A stretch of DNA of 64,000 nucleotides from Roseateles noduli. GTDB taxonomy: Bacteria > Pseudomonadota > Gammaproteobacteria > Burkholderiales > Burkholderiaceae_C. The stretch's first letter is position 1. Each line of letters starts with the position of its first letter. Below the pieces are notes generated by a model, which did no database searches, was not told where the DNA came from, and was given only the letters and a program-made list of their open reading frames with translations. Where the stretch lies: assembly GCA_002205125.1 (NCBI GenBank), contig NIOE01000002.1, positions 62,001 to 126,000 of the forward strand. Direction: 5' to 3'. The translations under genes and the position numbers were made by a program. Positions 19,261 to 27,938 of this stretch are shown piece by piece.

Positions 19261-21399
19261 TCAATGACGCGAGCGGCGCACCAGGCTGCCCACGTCCAGG
19301 ATCAGCGCCACGCGGCCATCGCCCATGATGGTCGCGCCCGAGACGTCCGTCACCTTGCGGTAGTTCGCCTCCAGGTTCTTGACCACGACCTGCTGCTGGC
19401 CGAGCAGCTCGTCCACCAGCATCGCGACACGGCCGCCTTCGGCTTCGACCACGACCATGATCGAGCTGACATGCTCGAAGTCGAAGCGGGGCACGTTGAA
19501 GACCTGCTCCAGCTCGACCACCGGCATGTACTCGTCGCGCACCTCGACCACGCGGCCGGAGCCGCCCACGGTCTTGATGGTGTCGGACTGGACCTGGAAG
19601 GACTCGACCACCGACGACAGCGGGAGGATGTACACCTCTTCGCCGACGCCCACGCTCATGCCGTCCATGATGGCCAGCGTCAGCGGCAGGCGGACCGAGA
19701 CCTTCATGCCGTAGCCTTCGGCGGAGTCGATCTCCACCGTGCCGCCCAGCGAGGTGATGTTCTTCTTCACCACGTCCATGCCGACGCCGCGGCCGGAGAC
19801 GTCGGTGACCTGGTCCGCGGTCGAGAAGCCCGGCGCGAAGATCAGGCCCCAGACTTCCTGGTCGGTCATCGTGTCCGGTGCGTCGATGCCCTTTTCGCGG
19901 GCCTTGCGGATCAGCTTCTCGCGGTTCAGGCCGCGGCCGTCGTCGCGCACCTCGATGACGATGGAGCCGCCCTGGTGGGAGGCGACCAGCGTGATCGTGC
20001 CCTGCTCGGGCTTGCCCTTGGCGACGCGGTCTGCGGGCGACTCGATGCCGTGGTCGCAGCTGTTGCGCACCAGGTGGGTCAGCGGGTCGGTGATCTTCTC
20101 GACCAGGCCCTTGTCCAGTTCGGTCGCTTCACCCTGGGTGACCAGCTCGACCTTCTTGCCGAGCTTGGCCGCCAGGTCGCGCAGCATGCGCGGGAAGCGG
20201 TTGAACACGACTGACATCGGAATCATGCGGATCGACATGACCGATTCCTGCAGGTCGCGCGTGTTGCGCTCCAGGTCGGCCAGGCCGGAGGCCAGCTGCT
20301 GGTACAGGCCCGGGTCCAGGTTGCGGCTGTTCTGCGCCAGCATGGCTTGCGTGATGACGAGTTCGCCGACCAGGTTGATCAGCTGGTCGACCTTCTCGAC
20401 GGACACGCGCAGCGTGGACTGGTCGGGGCTCGCGCCGCCGGCGCGCGGGGCGACCTCGGTGCGTGCGGGCGCGGCCGGCTTGGCGGCGGGCACCGGCACG
20501 CTGGCCTTGGGCGCTTCGGCCTTCACTTCGGCGGCGGTCGCTTCGGGAATGCCGGGTGCGTCGTCGAAGAAGCCGTAGCCGGGGTCCTCGTCCTTCTTGG
20601 TCTCCACCGGGGCGCCGGGGGCGCCCTCGTGGAAGCCGAAGCCTTCGCTCAGCGGCAGCAGCTTGACCTGCTCGCGCGAGACGTGGAAGGTGAACAGGTC
20701 CAGCAGGTCGTTGTCGGTGCTGCTCGTCAGCACCTTGAAGCGGCGCATGCCGTCGGCGGAGATGCCGCCGTCCAGCGGCTCGATCGTGCCGAGGTCGGTG
20801 ATTTCCTTGAACAGCTCGACGAGGTTGTCGGCTTGCGCGGCGTCGCTCAGCGGACCGACCAGCAGTTCCAGCTGGCGCACGGTCGACTTGATCGGCGCGG
20901 CGGCCGGTGCGGCCGCCTTCGGTGCGGGGGCCGGCGCCGCGGCGGCGGGCGCCGGGGCGCGGACGCCGTCCAGCGTGCCGCCTTCCACCAGCGTGCGGAT
21001 GCTGCTCAGCAGGGCGGAGGTGTCCACCGCGTCGGCGCCCGAACCCTGATGCCGGGCCAGTTGCGCCTTCAGCGCGTCGCCGGACTGCAGCAGCACGTCC
21101 ACCATCGGCGAGGTCGGCGCCAGTTCATGGCGACGCAGCTTGTCCAGCAGCGTCTCCATCTGGTGCGTCAGTTCCGCCACGTCGTTGAAGCCGAACGTCG
21201 CCGCGCCGCCCTTGATCGAGTGGGCGCAACGGAAGATGGCGTTCATCTGCTCGTCGTCCGGATTCTCGATGTCCAGGTTCAGCAGCAGCTGTTCCATGTT
21301 GTCGAGGTTCTCCCCGGCTTCTTCGAAGAAGACCTGGTAGAACTGGCTCAGGTCGATGCCTGCGCCCAGATTTGCGCCCTCGGAGGTCATATCTCCCAT
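19261..21399 (-). CDS. cheA: Chemotaxis histidine kinase CheA
   Basis: CheA (712 residues) phosphorylates CheY and CheB in response to receptors. The HPt domain carries the phosphoacceptor His60 in FRCAHSIKGGA. A CheY-binding P2-like region follows after an Ala/Pro linker (about 165-250), then the dimerisation helices, then the ATPase (HLVRNSCDHGIESP, EVRDDGRGLNREK, FSTADQVTDVSGRGVGMDV), and a C-terminal CheW-like domain. GGAGAG precedes the ATG by a few bases. The gene follows cheY with a 19-base gap and precedes a receptor gene and cheW, so these act as one operon. Confidence 0.97.
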   Translation of the reverse strand: MGDMTSEGANLGAGIDLSQFYQVFFEEAGENLDNMEQLLLNLDIENPDDEQMNAIFRCAHSIKGGAATFGFNDVAELTHQMETLLDKLRRHELAPTSPMVDVLLQSGDALKAQLARHQGSGADAVDTSALLSSIRTLVEGGTLDGVRAPAPAAAAPAPAPKAAAPAAAPIKSTVRQLELLVGPLSDAAQADNLVELFKEITDLGTIEPLDGGISADGMRRFKVLTSSTDNDLLDLFTFHVSREQVKLLPLSEGFGFHEGAPGAPVETKKDEDPGYGFFDDAPGIPEATAAEVKAEAPKASVPVPAAKPAAPARTEVAPRAGGASPDQSTLRVSVEKVDQLINLVGELVITQAMLAQNSRNLDPGLYQQLASGLADLERNTRDLQESVMSIRMIPMSVVFNRFPRMLRDLAAKLGKKVELVTQGEATELDKGLVEKITDPLTHLVRNSCDHGIESPADRVAKGKPEQGTITLVASHQGGSIVIEVRDDGRGLNREKLIRKAREKGIDAPDTMTDQEVWGLIFAPGFSTADQVTDVSGRGVGMDVVKKNITSLGGTVEIDSAEGYGMKVSVRLPLTLAIMDGMSVGVGEEVYILPLSSVVESFQVQSDTIKTVGGSGRVVEVRDEYMPVVELEQVFNVPRFDFEHVSSIMVVVEAEGGRVAMLVDELLGQQQVVVKNLEANYRKVTDVSGATIMGDGRVALILDVGSLVRRSRH

Positions 21400-21418
21400 G
21401 AATCTCTCCAGCTAGCCT

Positions 21419-21781
21419 TCAGCGGATCACCTTGCCGATCACTTCGATCAGCTTGGCGGGGTCGAACGGCTTCACCAGCCATCCGGTGGCGCCCGCTGCG
21501 CGGCCCGCCTGCTTCATCTGATCGCTGGACTCGGTGGTCAGGATCAGGATCGGCGTCGTCTTGAACTTGGGGTTGTCGCGCAGCTTCTTGGTCAGGCTGA
21601 TCCCGTCCATCCGGGGCATGTTCTGGTCGGTCAGCACCAGGTCGAAGTCGCGCTGGGACGACTTCTCCCAGGCATCTTGTCCGTCCACCGCCTCCACGAC
21701 GTTGAAACCCGCATTCTTGAGGGTGAACGAGACCATCTGGCGCATGGAGGCCGAATCGTCTACGGCGAGGATCGAGGGCAT
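21419..21781 (-). CDS. cheY: CheY-type response regulator linked to cheA
   Basis: A single receiver domain of 120 residues. The start MPSILAVDDSASMRQMVSF has GGAG eight bases upstream; a longer frame exists but lacks this. The acidic pocket is Asp8/Asp9, the phosphorylation site is Asp52 in LTDQNMPRMDG, and the conserved Thr (LTTESS) and Lys (VKPFDP) are present. This is the first of two cheY genes in the window (the other is at 55715-56107) and belongs to the cheA operon, just downstream of a CheZ-like gene. In species with two CheY proteins one often acts at the motor and one as a phosphate sink or accessory; sequence alone does not settle which this is. Confidence 0.9.
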   Translation of the reverse strand: MPSILAVDDSASMRQMVSFTLKNAGFNVVEAVDGQDAWEKSSQRDFDLVLTDQNMPRMDGISLTKKLRDNPKFKTTPILILTTESSDQMKQAGRAAGATGWLVKPFDPAKLIEVIGKVIR

Positions 21782-21902
21782 TTTGAGTTCTCCGGATGAC
21801 AAGCGGTTTTCGGGTGGACCTGAAGATTCTTGAGGACCTTGAGGGCGGTCTGGTGACGGTGCCCGGTGATTTCGTGACCTAACGGACGTATCGGGTGAAC
21901 TT

Positions 21903-22361
21903 TCAGAACAGTTCGACCGAACCGGCGTCCATCTCGTCCTGCGTGACGGGATTGGGACGCAGCGGGGCGGTCTCGACGACGGCCATGCCGTCCTCGTCGT
22001 CCCCGAAGGTGTCCCGGGCGAGCTGGTCCGAGCAGTTGCGCAGGCGCTGGCTGGTGTGCGCGATCAACTGCGTGGACATGTCCTGGAACTGCAGCGCGGT
22101 GATCGCACCGGCCAGATGCAGCATCAGCTGCTGCAGCGCGTCCTGGTCCTTCGCCTCTGGCAGACGCTCGCGCATCTGGTCCACGAGGCTCGACGCGCCG
22201 AAGAAATGCGTCGACAACGCCTCGCAGGCGTCGTCGAGCAGGCGCTGCAGGCGCTCGAGATCGTTGTTGACCGTCATCAGATGGTCCTGCAGCTCGGCAG
22301 CGGCGAGCAGCGGCATCAGTCCTGTGCCTTCCGGCTCGACCGACGTCTCATCGATTTGCAT
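21903..22361 (-). CDS. CheZ-like helical protein, candidate CheY phosphatase
   Basis: A 152-residue, mostly helical protein at the head of the cheY-cheA operon. It lacks overall similarity to CheZ that I can recognise, but LQFQDMSTQLI (residues 90-100) places Asp94 and Gln98 with the D-x-x-x-Q spacing of the CheZ active site (DLTGQ in the window's own CheZ). Its last residues, QDEMDAGSVELF, resemble the acidic/hydrophobic CheZ tail that docks on CheY (VDDLLASLGF in the other). A role as phosphatase or binding partner of the adjacent CheY is inferred from motif spacing and gene order, not from homology. Confidence 0.6.
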   Translation of the reverse strand: MQIDETSVEPEGTGLMPLLAAAELQDHLMTVNNDLERLQRLLDDACEALSTHFFGASSLVDQMRERLPEAKDQDALQQLMLHLAGAITALQFQDMSTQLIAHTSQRLRNCSDQLARDTFGDDEDGMAVVETAPLRPNPVTQDEMDAGSVELF

Positions 22362-22614
22362 CTTGGCTCCACTTAGGGGTGTCCTGGTGCGTCTTCATGT
22401 CTGCCCAACTCAAACATGCGCCCGGACTTGTCGGCTGGCAAGAATCTTCGGCTTTTGCCACGCATCTGTCGACGGGACTAACCGTGCAAAGTCATCCCAA
22501 TAGCTCAGATCGGTAGGTCATCGACTTGACCGTGACAAATCTCGATAAGGGTAAACCCAAGACTCTACGGTTTCCAGATGAATAAAACGTGGGGGTTCCC
22601 TGCATAGATGAGGG

Positions 22615-23805
22615 ATGCGCGACAAACTTGGCATACTCCCGGCCATGCCGACTCTCCCCCTGGCCGAGCGCTCTCTGCGCCTGCTTCATATCGAGGATTC
22701 CGACCTGGATCACCAACTGATCCTGGCCCAGTTGCAACGGGCCGGATTGCGATTCGAGATCACGCGACTGGACACGCTGCCCGATATCGAGGCAGCCCTC
22801 GACCGGACCTGGGACGCGGTGATTTCGGATTACAACCTGCCGGGGTTTTCGGGCCTGGTCGTGCTGGACATGATCAAGCAGCGGCAACTGGTGCTGCCTT
22901 TCGTGCTGGTATCCGGCGAGATCGGCGAAGACACCGCGGTGGCCGCCATGCGAACCGGCGCCTCGGATTACCTCCTCAAGAACAACCTGGCGCGCCTGGC
23001 GCCGGCGCTGCTGCACGCGATCGAGTCCTGCGAGGCGCAACTCGCCCGGCAGGAAGCGGACCGCGAACTGCTCAAGTCCAAGCAGCAGCTGCACGAACTG
23101 GCGGGGCACCTGCAGACCAGCGTCGAAATGGAACGGGCGGCGATCGCCCGCGAGATCCACGACGACGTGGGGGGATCGCTCACCGCGCTGAAGTTCGACC
23201 TGGCCTGGATCGCGCGCCACAGCAAGGACGAGGACGTGCAGCAGCGCGTGCAGTCCGCGCTGGAGACGGTCACCAGCGCCATCGAATCGAGCCAGCGCAT
23301 CATGCACAACCTGCGTCCGGCGATCCTGGAACAGGGATTGCTGGCAGCAGTGCAGTGGCTGGCCGCGCGCTTCGAACGCCGGACCGGCATCGCGACCGCG
23401 GTGCGGCATGTCGGCGAGCAGTTCCAGCTCCCGGCGGGCGTGCCGCTGGTGGCCTACCGCTGCGCGCAGGAGGCGCTGACCAATGTGTCCAAGCATGCCG
23501 GGGCGACCAAGGTCGACGTGGAGTTGAGCATGGAGGGCGGCGTGCTGACGCTGGAGATCAAGGACAACGGTCACGGCGTCGCGCCGGGCGACCTGAGCAA
23601 GGCGCGCAGTTTCGGCATCCGCGGCCTGCGCGAGCGCGCGGCGACCGTGGGCGGCTGGGTGGACCTGAGCAGCGGCCTGCAGGGCACGGCGCTGATCCTG
23701 TCGGTGCCGCTGCGCGGCGTCTTCGGCGACTTCGAGTTCGACGATGACGGAGAACCGATCCCGGCCGGTGCCGGGCATGATCCGTCTTCGTGGGGCGCCC
23801 TATGA
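22615..23805 (+). CDS. Soluble receiver-HisKA_3 histidine kinase
   Basis: A cytoplasmic kinase of 396 residues without membrane segments. An N-terminal receiver domain (about 20-140) has Asp72 in VISDYNLPGFSG. A short coiled coil leads to a NarX/DesK-type HisKA_3 domain with His182 in AIAREIHDDVGGSLTAL, and an HATPase_c domain with YRCAQEALTNVSKHA, DNGHG and GIRGLRERA. Neither the ATG at 22615 nor the one at 22645 has a convincing ribosome site; the longer is given. The stop overlaps the start of a NarL-type regulator (ATGA), which is surely its partner. With the receiver at the N-terminus, its input probably comes from another phosphorelay protein. The output is unknown. Confidence 0.88.
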   Translation: MRDKLGILPAMPTLPLAERSLRLLHIEDSDLDHQLILAQLQRAGLRFEITRLDTLPDIEAALDRTWDAVISDYNLPGFSGLVVLDMIKQRQLVLPFVLVSGEIGEDTAVAAMRTGASDYLLKNNLARLAPALLHAIESCEAQLARQEADRELLKSKQQLHELAGHLQTSVEMERAAIAREIHDDVGGSLTALKFDLAWIARHSKDEDVQQRVQSALETVTSAIESSQRIMHNLRPAILEQGLLAAVQWLAARFERRTGIATAVRHVGEQFQLPAGVPLVAYRCAQEALTNVSKHAGATKVDVELSMEGGVLTLEIKDNGHGVAPGDLSKARSFGIRGLRERAATVGGWVDLSSGLQGTALILSVPLRGVFGDFEFDDDGEPIPAGAGHDPSSWGAL

Positions 23806-24449
23806 TCAAAGTCATCCTCTGCGACGACCACGCGCTGATCCGACGCGGGATCCGCGACACCTTGTCCGACGCCCCCGACATCGAGGTCGTCGGCGAGGCC
23901 GGCGACTACGGCGAGCTGCGCAGCCTGATGCGCACGCTGCCCGTCGACAAGCAGTGCGACGTGCTGGTGCTGGACATCAACATGCCGGGCCGCAGCGGCC
24001 TGGACGTGCTGCACGTCCTCAAGGACGAGGGCACCACCACCCGCGTCCTGATCGTCTCGATGTATCCGGAAGACCAGTACGCCATCCGAGCGCTGCGCGC
24101 CGGTGCCTTCGGCTACGTCAACAAGGGCGGCGATCCGCAGTTGTTGGTGCAGGCCGTACGCACCGTGGCCCAGGGCCGCAAATACGTGACGCCCGAGATC
24201 GCGCAGATGCTGGTCGAGAGCTTGACCGCGCCCGCGCCGGAGCAGGCACATCAGAAGCTGTCGGATCGCGAGCTCCAGACGCTCGTGATGATCGCCTCGG
24301 GCAAGCGCCTGTCGGACATCGCTGAAGAACTGATGCTCAGCCCGAAGACCGTGAGCGTGTACCGGGCGCGCGTCCTGGAGAAGCTGGCGCTGTCCAACAA
24401 CTCCGAGCTGACTGTCTACGCCATCCGCAACGGCCTGGTCGAGAGTTGA
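23802..24449 (+). CDS. NarL/FixJ-family response regulator
   Basis: A transcription factor of 215 residues: receiver domain with acidic pair CDDH at the start and phosphoacceptor Asp58 in VLVLDINMPGRSG, then a LuxR-type helix-turn-helix (LSDRELQTLVMIASGKRL, ELMLSPKTVSVYRARVLEKL). The start codon overlaps the kinase stop (ATGA), showing translational coupling and a cognate pair. The receiver has a slight insertion after the second strand (TLPVDKQCD). Targets unknown; it lies between the chemotaxis genes and an exporter operon, and either could be regulated. Confidence 0.92.
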   Translation: MIKVILCDDHALIRRGIRDTLSDAPDIEVVGEAGDYGELRSLMRTLPVDKQCDVLVLDINMPGRSGLDVLHVLKDEGTTTRVLIVSMYPEDQYAIRALRAGAFGYVNKGGDPQLLVQAVRTVAQGRKYVTPEIAQMLVESLTAPAPEQAHQKLSDRELQTLVMIASGKRLSDIAEELMLSPKTVSVYRARVLEKLALSNNSELTVYAIRNGLVES

Positions 24450-24498
24450 TGGAACGCTGATCGAGCGCTGATCGAAGGTCCCGGACCTCCGTTGACGT

Positions 24499-24593
24499 GA
24501 AGTCAGCGAGCGATGGTGGGGCCGGAATGGGGCTTGGGGTTCCCGGAGGGAGGCCCCATGCCGCGTGGAGAGCCCGCGCCTGGCCTTCCGAAG
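24499..24593 (+). repeat. Dispersed 95-bp repeat, copy A, with covarying hairpin
   Basis: This stretch is nearly identical to the reverse complement of 47492-47587. Inside it, ATGGGGC (24527-24533) can pair with GCCCCAT (24553-24559), and TCCC (24541-24544) with GGGA (24548-24551). In copy B the inner arms are TCGC and GCGA, so both sides changed together, and the loop differs by one base. It occupies the gap between the response regulator and the exporter operon. It looks like a small structured repeat rather than a gene. Confidence 0.7.
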
Positions 24594-24746
24594 TCTGTCG
24601 AATTCCGCCCGCTCCGTTCGTCGTCCTCCGGGGACGTTCACGCCAGCCAGCCGCCATTCATCGCAAGTCAGCATTGACGAGCAGGGGGTGCCTCGGAGAA
24701 TGCGCCCCGTACTGACACACAGGGGGCTGTCATCGATACCGCACTG

Positions 24747-25964
24747 TTGAAAGAGCTGCGCATCCAGGGCAACGAACGCGAGGACCATGGTGGCGGGCCG
24801 CCGCGGTGGGTCTGGGGGTTGCTGGTGGCGTTGATTGTGCTGGCGCTGCTGGCCGCGGGCGGCTGGTGGTGGTGGCGTCAGTCGCAGGTGCCGGAGGTCG
24901 AGACTGCGTCGGCGCAGGCGCGCGGCGGTGCCGGCGGGAACGCCGTGCTGCAGGCCACCGGCTACGTGACGGCGCGTCGCGCCGCGACGGTATCCACGCA
25001 GATCACCGGCACGCTGACCGAGGTCCTGTTCGAGGAGGGCGACAAGATCCAGAAGGGTCAGGTGTTGGCGCGGCTGGAGGATCATGCCTTGCGCGCCTCG
25101 CTGGACATGGCCCGGGCGAACGTGAAGAGCGCGCAGGCCAACATCGAGGCCACGCGTGCCCAGTGGCTGCAGGCGCAGTCGGACCTGAAGCGTCAGGACG
25201 AACTGTCGCTCAGCGGCATGACGACAAAGCAATCCGCCGAGCAGGCCCGCACCGCGGTGAACGCGTATGCGGCGCAGCTGGAAGCGCGTCGGCGCGAGGC
25301 CGATGCGGCCATGGCTCAGGCGACGCAGGCGCAGGTCAATTTCGATTACACGGTCGTCAAGGCGCCGTTCTCGGGCGTGATCACTGCCAAGGCCGCGCAG
25401 GTCGGCGAGATCGTGTCGCCGCTGTCCGCCGGTGGCGGCTTCACGCGGACCGGCGTCGGCACCATCGTCGACATGGACTCGCTGGAAGTGGATGTCGACG
25501 TCAACGAGGCCTACATCGGCCAGGTCAAGGCCGATATGCCGGCCCAGGCCGTGCTGGATGCCTATCCCGACTGGCGCATCCCGGCGCATGTGATCGCGGT
25601 CGTGCCCTCGGCCGACCGCGGCAAGGCGACCGTCAAGGTGCGGGTCGCGCTCGAGCAGAAGGACCAGCGCGTCGTGCCCGACATGGGCGTGCGCGTGTCC
25701 TTCCTCGCCGCCAAGGAGAGCGCGCAGACCGCGCCGCCGCCCGGCGTGCTGGTGCCGAAGTCGGCCGTCGCGCAGCGCGATAGCAGCGACGTCGTGTTCG
25801 TCGTGAACGGCCAGACCGTCGCCCAGCGCAAGGTGCGCCAGGGCACGCCGGTCGGCGACCATGCCGTGGTGCTCGACGGCGTGAAGGCCGGCGACACCGT
25901 CGTCCTCAATCCGCCCGAAGCCCTGCGCGACGGCGGCGAGATCAAGCCGGCGGCCGGCAAGTGA
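24747..25964 (+). CDS. Membrane fusion protein (periplasmic adaptor) of MacAB type
   Basis: Adaptor of a tripartite ABC exporter: an N-terminal membrane anchor (about 22-44), then a barrel-sandwich hybrid (YVTARRAATVSTQITGTL, EGDKIQKGQVLARLE), an alpha-hairpin (about 115-210), the second lipoyl half (VKAPFSGVITAKAAQVGEIV) and a C-terminal beta-barrel. About 405 residues. The start is uncertain. TTG at 24747 is the first conventional in-frame start but has no ribosome site, whereas AGGGGG stands the right distance before an in-frame ATC at 24732 that would add Ile-Asp-Thr-Ala-Leu. It is followed by an ATPase and two permeases in the same direction. Substrate unknown; MacA relatives handle macrolides, peptides or lipids. 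Confidence 0.88.
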   Translation: MKELRIQGNEREDHGGGPPRWVWGLLVALIVLALLAAGGWWWWRQSQVPEVETASAQARGGAGGNAVLQATGYVTARRAATVSTQITGTLTEVLFEEGDKIQKGQVLARLEDHALRASLDMARANVKSAQANIEATRAQWLQAQSDLKRQDELSLSGMTTKQSAEQARTAVNAYAAQLEARRREADAAMAQATQAQVNFDYTVVKAPFSGVITAKAAQVGEIVSPLSAGGGFTRTGVGTIVDMDSLEVDVDVNEAYIGQVKADMPAQAVLDAYPDWRIPAHVIAVVPSADRGKATVKVRVALEQKDQRVVPDMGVRVSFLAAKESAQTAPPPGVLVPKSAVAQRDSSDVVFVVNGQTVAQRKVRQGTPVGDHAVVLDGVKAGDTVVLNPPEALRDGGEIKPAAGK

Positions 25965-25974
25965 AGCCGACAGC

Positions 25975-25995
25975 GCGGGGACGCCACGTCCCCGC
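25975..25995. other. Intercistronic hairpin, adaptor/ATPase gap
   Basis: A perfect 9-bp stem (GCGGGGACG/CGTCCCCGC) with a 3-base loop and no U-tract lies between the adaptor and ATPase genes. It could stabilise or attenuate the mRNA rather than end it. Confidence 0.5.
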
Positions 25996-26028
25996 TGGAA
26001 GTCCAGGAAACCGAAGCGAGGAGTCACC

Positions 26029-26724
26029 GTGAGCAATCTGATCGAGATCCGTGACCTGTCCAAGGTCTACACCCGCGGCAAGCAGAAGGTGGAAGTGCTG
26101 CACCACATCGACCTGGATGTCCGCGAGGGCGAGTTCCTGGCGCTGATGGGCCCCTCGGGCTCCGGCAAGACGACGCTGCTGAACCTCATCGGCGGGCTGG
26201 ACCAGCCCAGCGGCGGCTGTATCGCCATCGGCGGCGAGCGCATCGACCAGCTCAGTTCCGCCGCGCTGGCGAAGTGGCGCGCCGCCCGGGTGGGCTTCGT
26301 GTTCCAGTTCTACAACCTGATGCCGACGCTCTCGGCGCAGCGCAACGTGGAACTGCCGCTGCTGCTGACCAAACTGTCGGCGGCCGAGCGGAAGAAGCGC
26401 GCCGCGATCGCGCTGCAGCTGGTGGGCCTGTCGGACCGTGCCAGCCACAAGCCGACGGAACTCTCCGGCGGTCAGCAGCAGCGCGTCTCGATCGCGCGGG
26501 CGATCGTCTCCGACCCGACCCTGCTGGTCTGCGACGAGCCCACCGGCGATCTGGACCGCCAATCGGCCGAGGACGTGCTGGCGCTGCTGCAGGCGCTCAA
26601 CCGCGATCACGGCAAGACCATCGTGATGGTCACCCACGATCCCAAGGCCGCCGAGCGCGCCCGCCAGACGCTGCACCTGGACAAGGGCACGCTGGTCGAG
26701 CAGACCGTGTCCACCGCGGCCTGA
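26029..26724 (+). CDS. MacB/LolD-type ABC transporter ATPase
   Basis: An ATPase of 231 residues starting at GTG, with GGAG five bases upstream. All nucleotide-binding motifs are present: Walker A GPSGSGKTT (residues about 41-49), Q-loop FQFYNLMPTLSA, signature LSGGQQQR, Walker B LLVCDEPTGDLD and the switch His in VTHD. The QFYNLMPTLSA pattern and short length fit the MacB/LolD/FtsE group, which powers extrusion through FtsX-fold permeases rather than import. It lies between the adaptor and two permease genes and should energise both. Confidence 0.95.
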   Translation: MSNLIEIRDLSKVYTRGKQKVEVLHHIDLDVREGEFLALMGPSGSGKTTLLNLIGGLDQPSGGCIAIGGERIDQLSSAALAKWRAARVGFVFQFYNLMPTLSAQRNVELPLLLTKLSAAERKKRAAIALQLVGLSDRASHKPTELSGGQQQRVSIARAIVSDPTLLVCDEPTGDLDRQSAEDVLALLQALNRDHGKTIVMVTHDPKAAERARQTLHLDKGTLVEQTVSTAA

Positions 26725-26766
26725 GGCCGCTGCGCCAAGGTTCAGTCCCGCAAGAAAGGGCTCGCC

Positions 26767-27936
26767 ATGAAATACCTCCACCTCATCTGGGCGGCGCTGT
26801 TCCGGCGCAAGCTCCGGACGGTGCTGACGCTGGTGTCCATCATCACCGCGTTCCTGCTGTTCGGGCTGCTGGACGCGGTCCGCACCTCCTTCGACCAGGC
26901 CGGCCAGTCGGCCAACGGCGCGTCGCGGCTGCAGACCGGCTCGCGGCTGTCGTTCATCCAGACCTTGCCGATGGCGCTGACGCAGCGCATCCAGTCGGTG
27001 GACGGCGTCAAGCTCGTGACCCACGCGAACTGGTTCGGCGGCGCCTACCAGGACCCGCACAACCAGGTCTTCAGCTTTGCCGTCGCGCCGAACTACCTCG
27101 ACATGTATCCGGAGATGGTCGTCACCGACCAGGCCAAGCAGGCGTTCGCCACGACGCGCATCGGCGCGCTGGTCGGCGAGGGTTTGGCCAAGCGCTTCAA
27201 CTGGAAGGTCGGGGACAAGATCCCGCTGCAGTCGACGATCTTCCCGGATCGCAACGGCAGCAAGAACTGGCAGTTCGAGATCGTCGGCCTGATCCACGCC
27301 GCGGACAAGAAGTCCGGCGGCTGGTACGACCAGATGTTCCTGCTGAACTGGAAGTACTTCGACGACACGACGCCCTACAACCAGGGCGCGGTCGGCTGGT
27401 ACGTGACACGCGTGGCGGACGCGAACCAGGCGGACCGCGTGGCCAAGGCGATCGACGCGATCTCGGCCAACTCCGACCATGAGACCCGCACGCAGACCGA
27501 GCAGGCGGCGATGGCTTCGTGGATGAAGCAGGTGGCGGACATCGGGCTGATCGTCAGCTCGATCATGGGCGCGGTGTTCTTCACGCTGCTGCTGCTGTCC
27601 GGCAACACGATGATGCAGGCGGTGCGCGAGCGCACCAGTGAGATCGCGGTGCTGAAGACGATCGGCTTCTCCGGTCACAGCGTGCTGGCGATGGTGCTGG
27701 CGGAATCGGTGCTGCTGCTGGTGATCGGCGGCGTCATCGGACTGGGGTTGGCGAGCGTGATCGGGCCGGCGGTGAGCGCGGGCAGCGGCGGCACGCTGAA
27801 CCTGCCGGCCGCCGGCCTGAACAGCTGGGCCACCGGCGTCGGTCTGATGGTGCTGTTCGGCGTGATCGTCGGCGCGCTGCCGGCGTTGAACGCGATGCGA
27901 CTCAACATCACCGATGCACTGGCGGGGAGGGCCTGA
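26767..27936 (+). CDS. FtsX-fold ABC permease (first)
   Basis: A membrane protein of 389 residues with MacB topology: one N-terminal helix (about 17-38), a large periplasmic domain (about 40-255), then three C-terminal helices (about 258-380) ending in an alanine-rich tail. MKYLHLIWAALFRRKLRTVLT resembles the amphipathic start of MacB/LolC permeases, and RERTSEIAVLKTIGFS is the coupling helix that meets the ATPase. A ribosome site (AAGAAAGGG) precedes the ATG. The next permease starts after two intervening bases, so the pair is translated together and could form a heterodimer. Confidence 0.92.
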   Translation: MKYLHLIWAALFRRKLRTVLTLVSIITAFLLFGLLDAVRTSFDQAGQSANGASRLQTGSRLSFIQTLPMALTQRIQSVDGVKLVTHANWFGGAYQDPHNQVFSFAVAPNYLDMYPEMVVTDQAKQAFATTRIGALVGEGLAKRFNWKVGDKIPLQSTIFPDRNGSKNWQFEIVGLIHAADKKSGGWYDQMFLLNWKYFDDTTPYNQGAVGWYVTRVADANQADRVAKAIDAISANSDHETRTQTEQAAMASWMKQVADIGLIVSSIMGAVFFTLLLLSGNTMMQAVRERTSEIAVLKTIGFSGHSVLAMVLAESVLLLVIGGVIGLGLASVIGPAVSAGSGGTLNLPAAGLNSWATGVGLMVLFGVIVGALPALNAMRLNITDALAGRA

Positions 27937-27938
27937 CC

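Noticed and set aside
22428-22454. Sigma-28-like site before the CheZ-like gene
   Set aside because: The -10 (GCCGACAA) is good but the -35 at the right spacing is AAGC, so it is too weak to list as a promoter.
24497-24715. Small open frames inside the 95-bp repeat
   Set aside because: The two copies differ by one base in the loop, which changes the frame, so a conserved peptide is unlikely.
23571-26063. An 830-codon minus-strand open frame across the regulator and adaptor genes
   Set aside because: It crosses several convincing plus-strand genes and has shadow composition.
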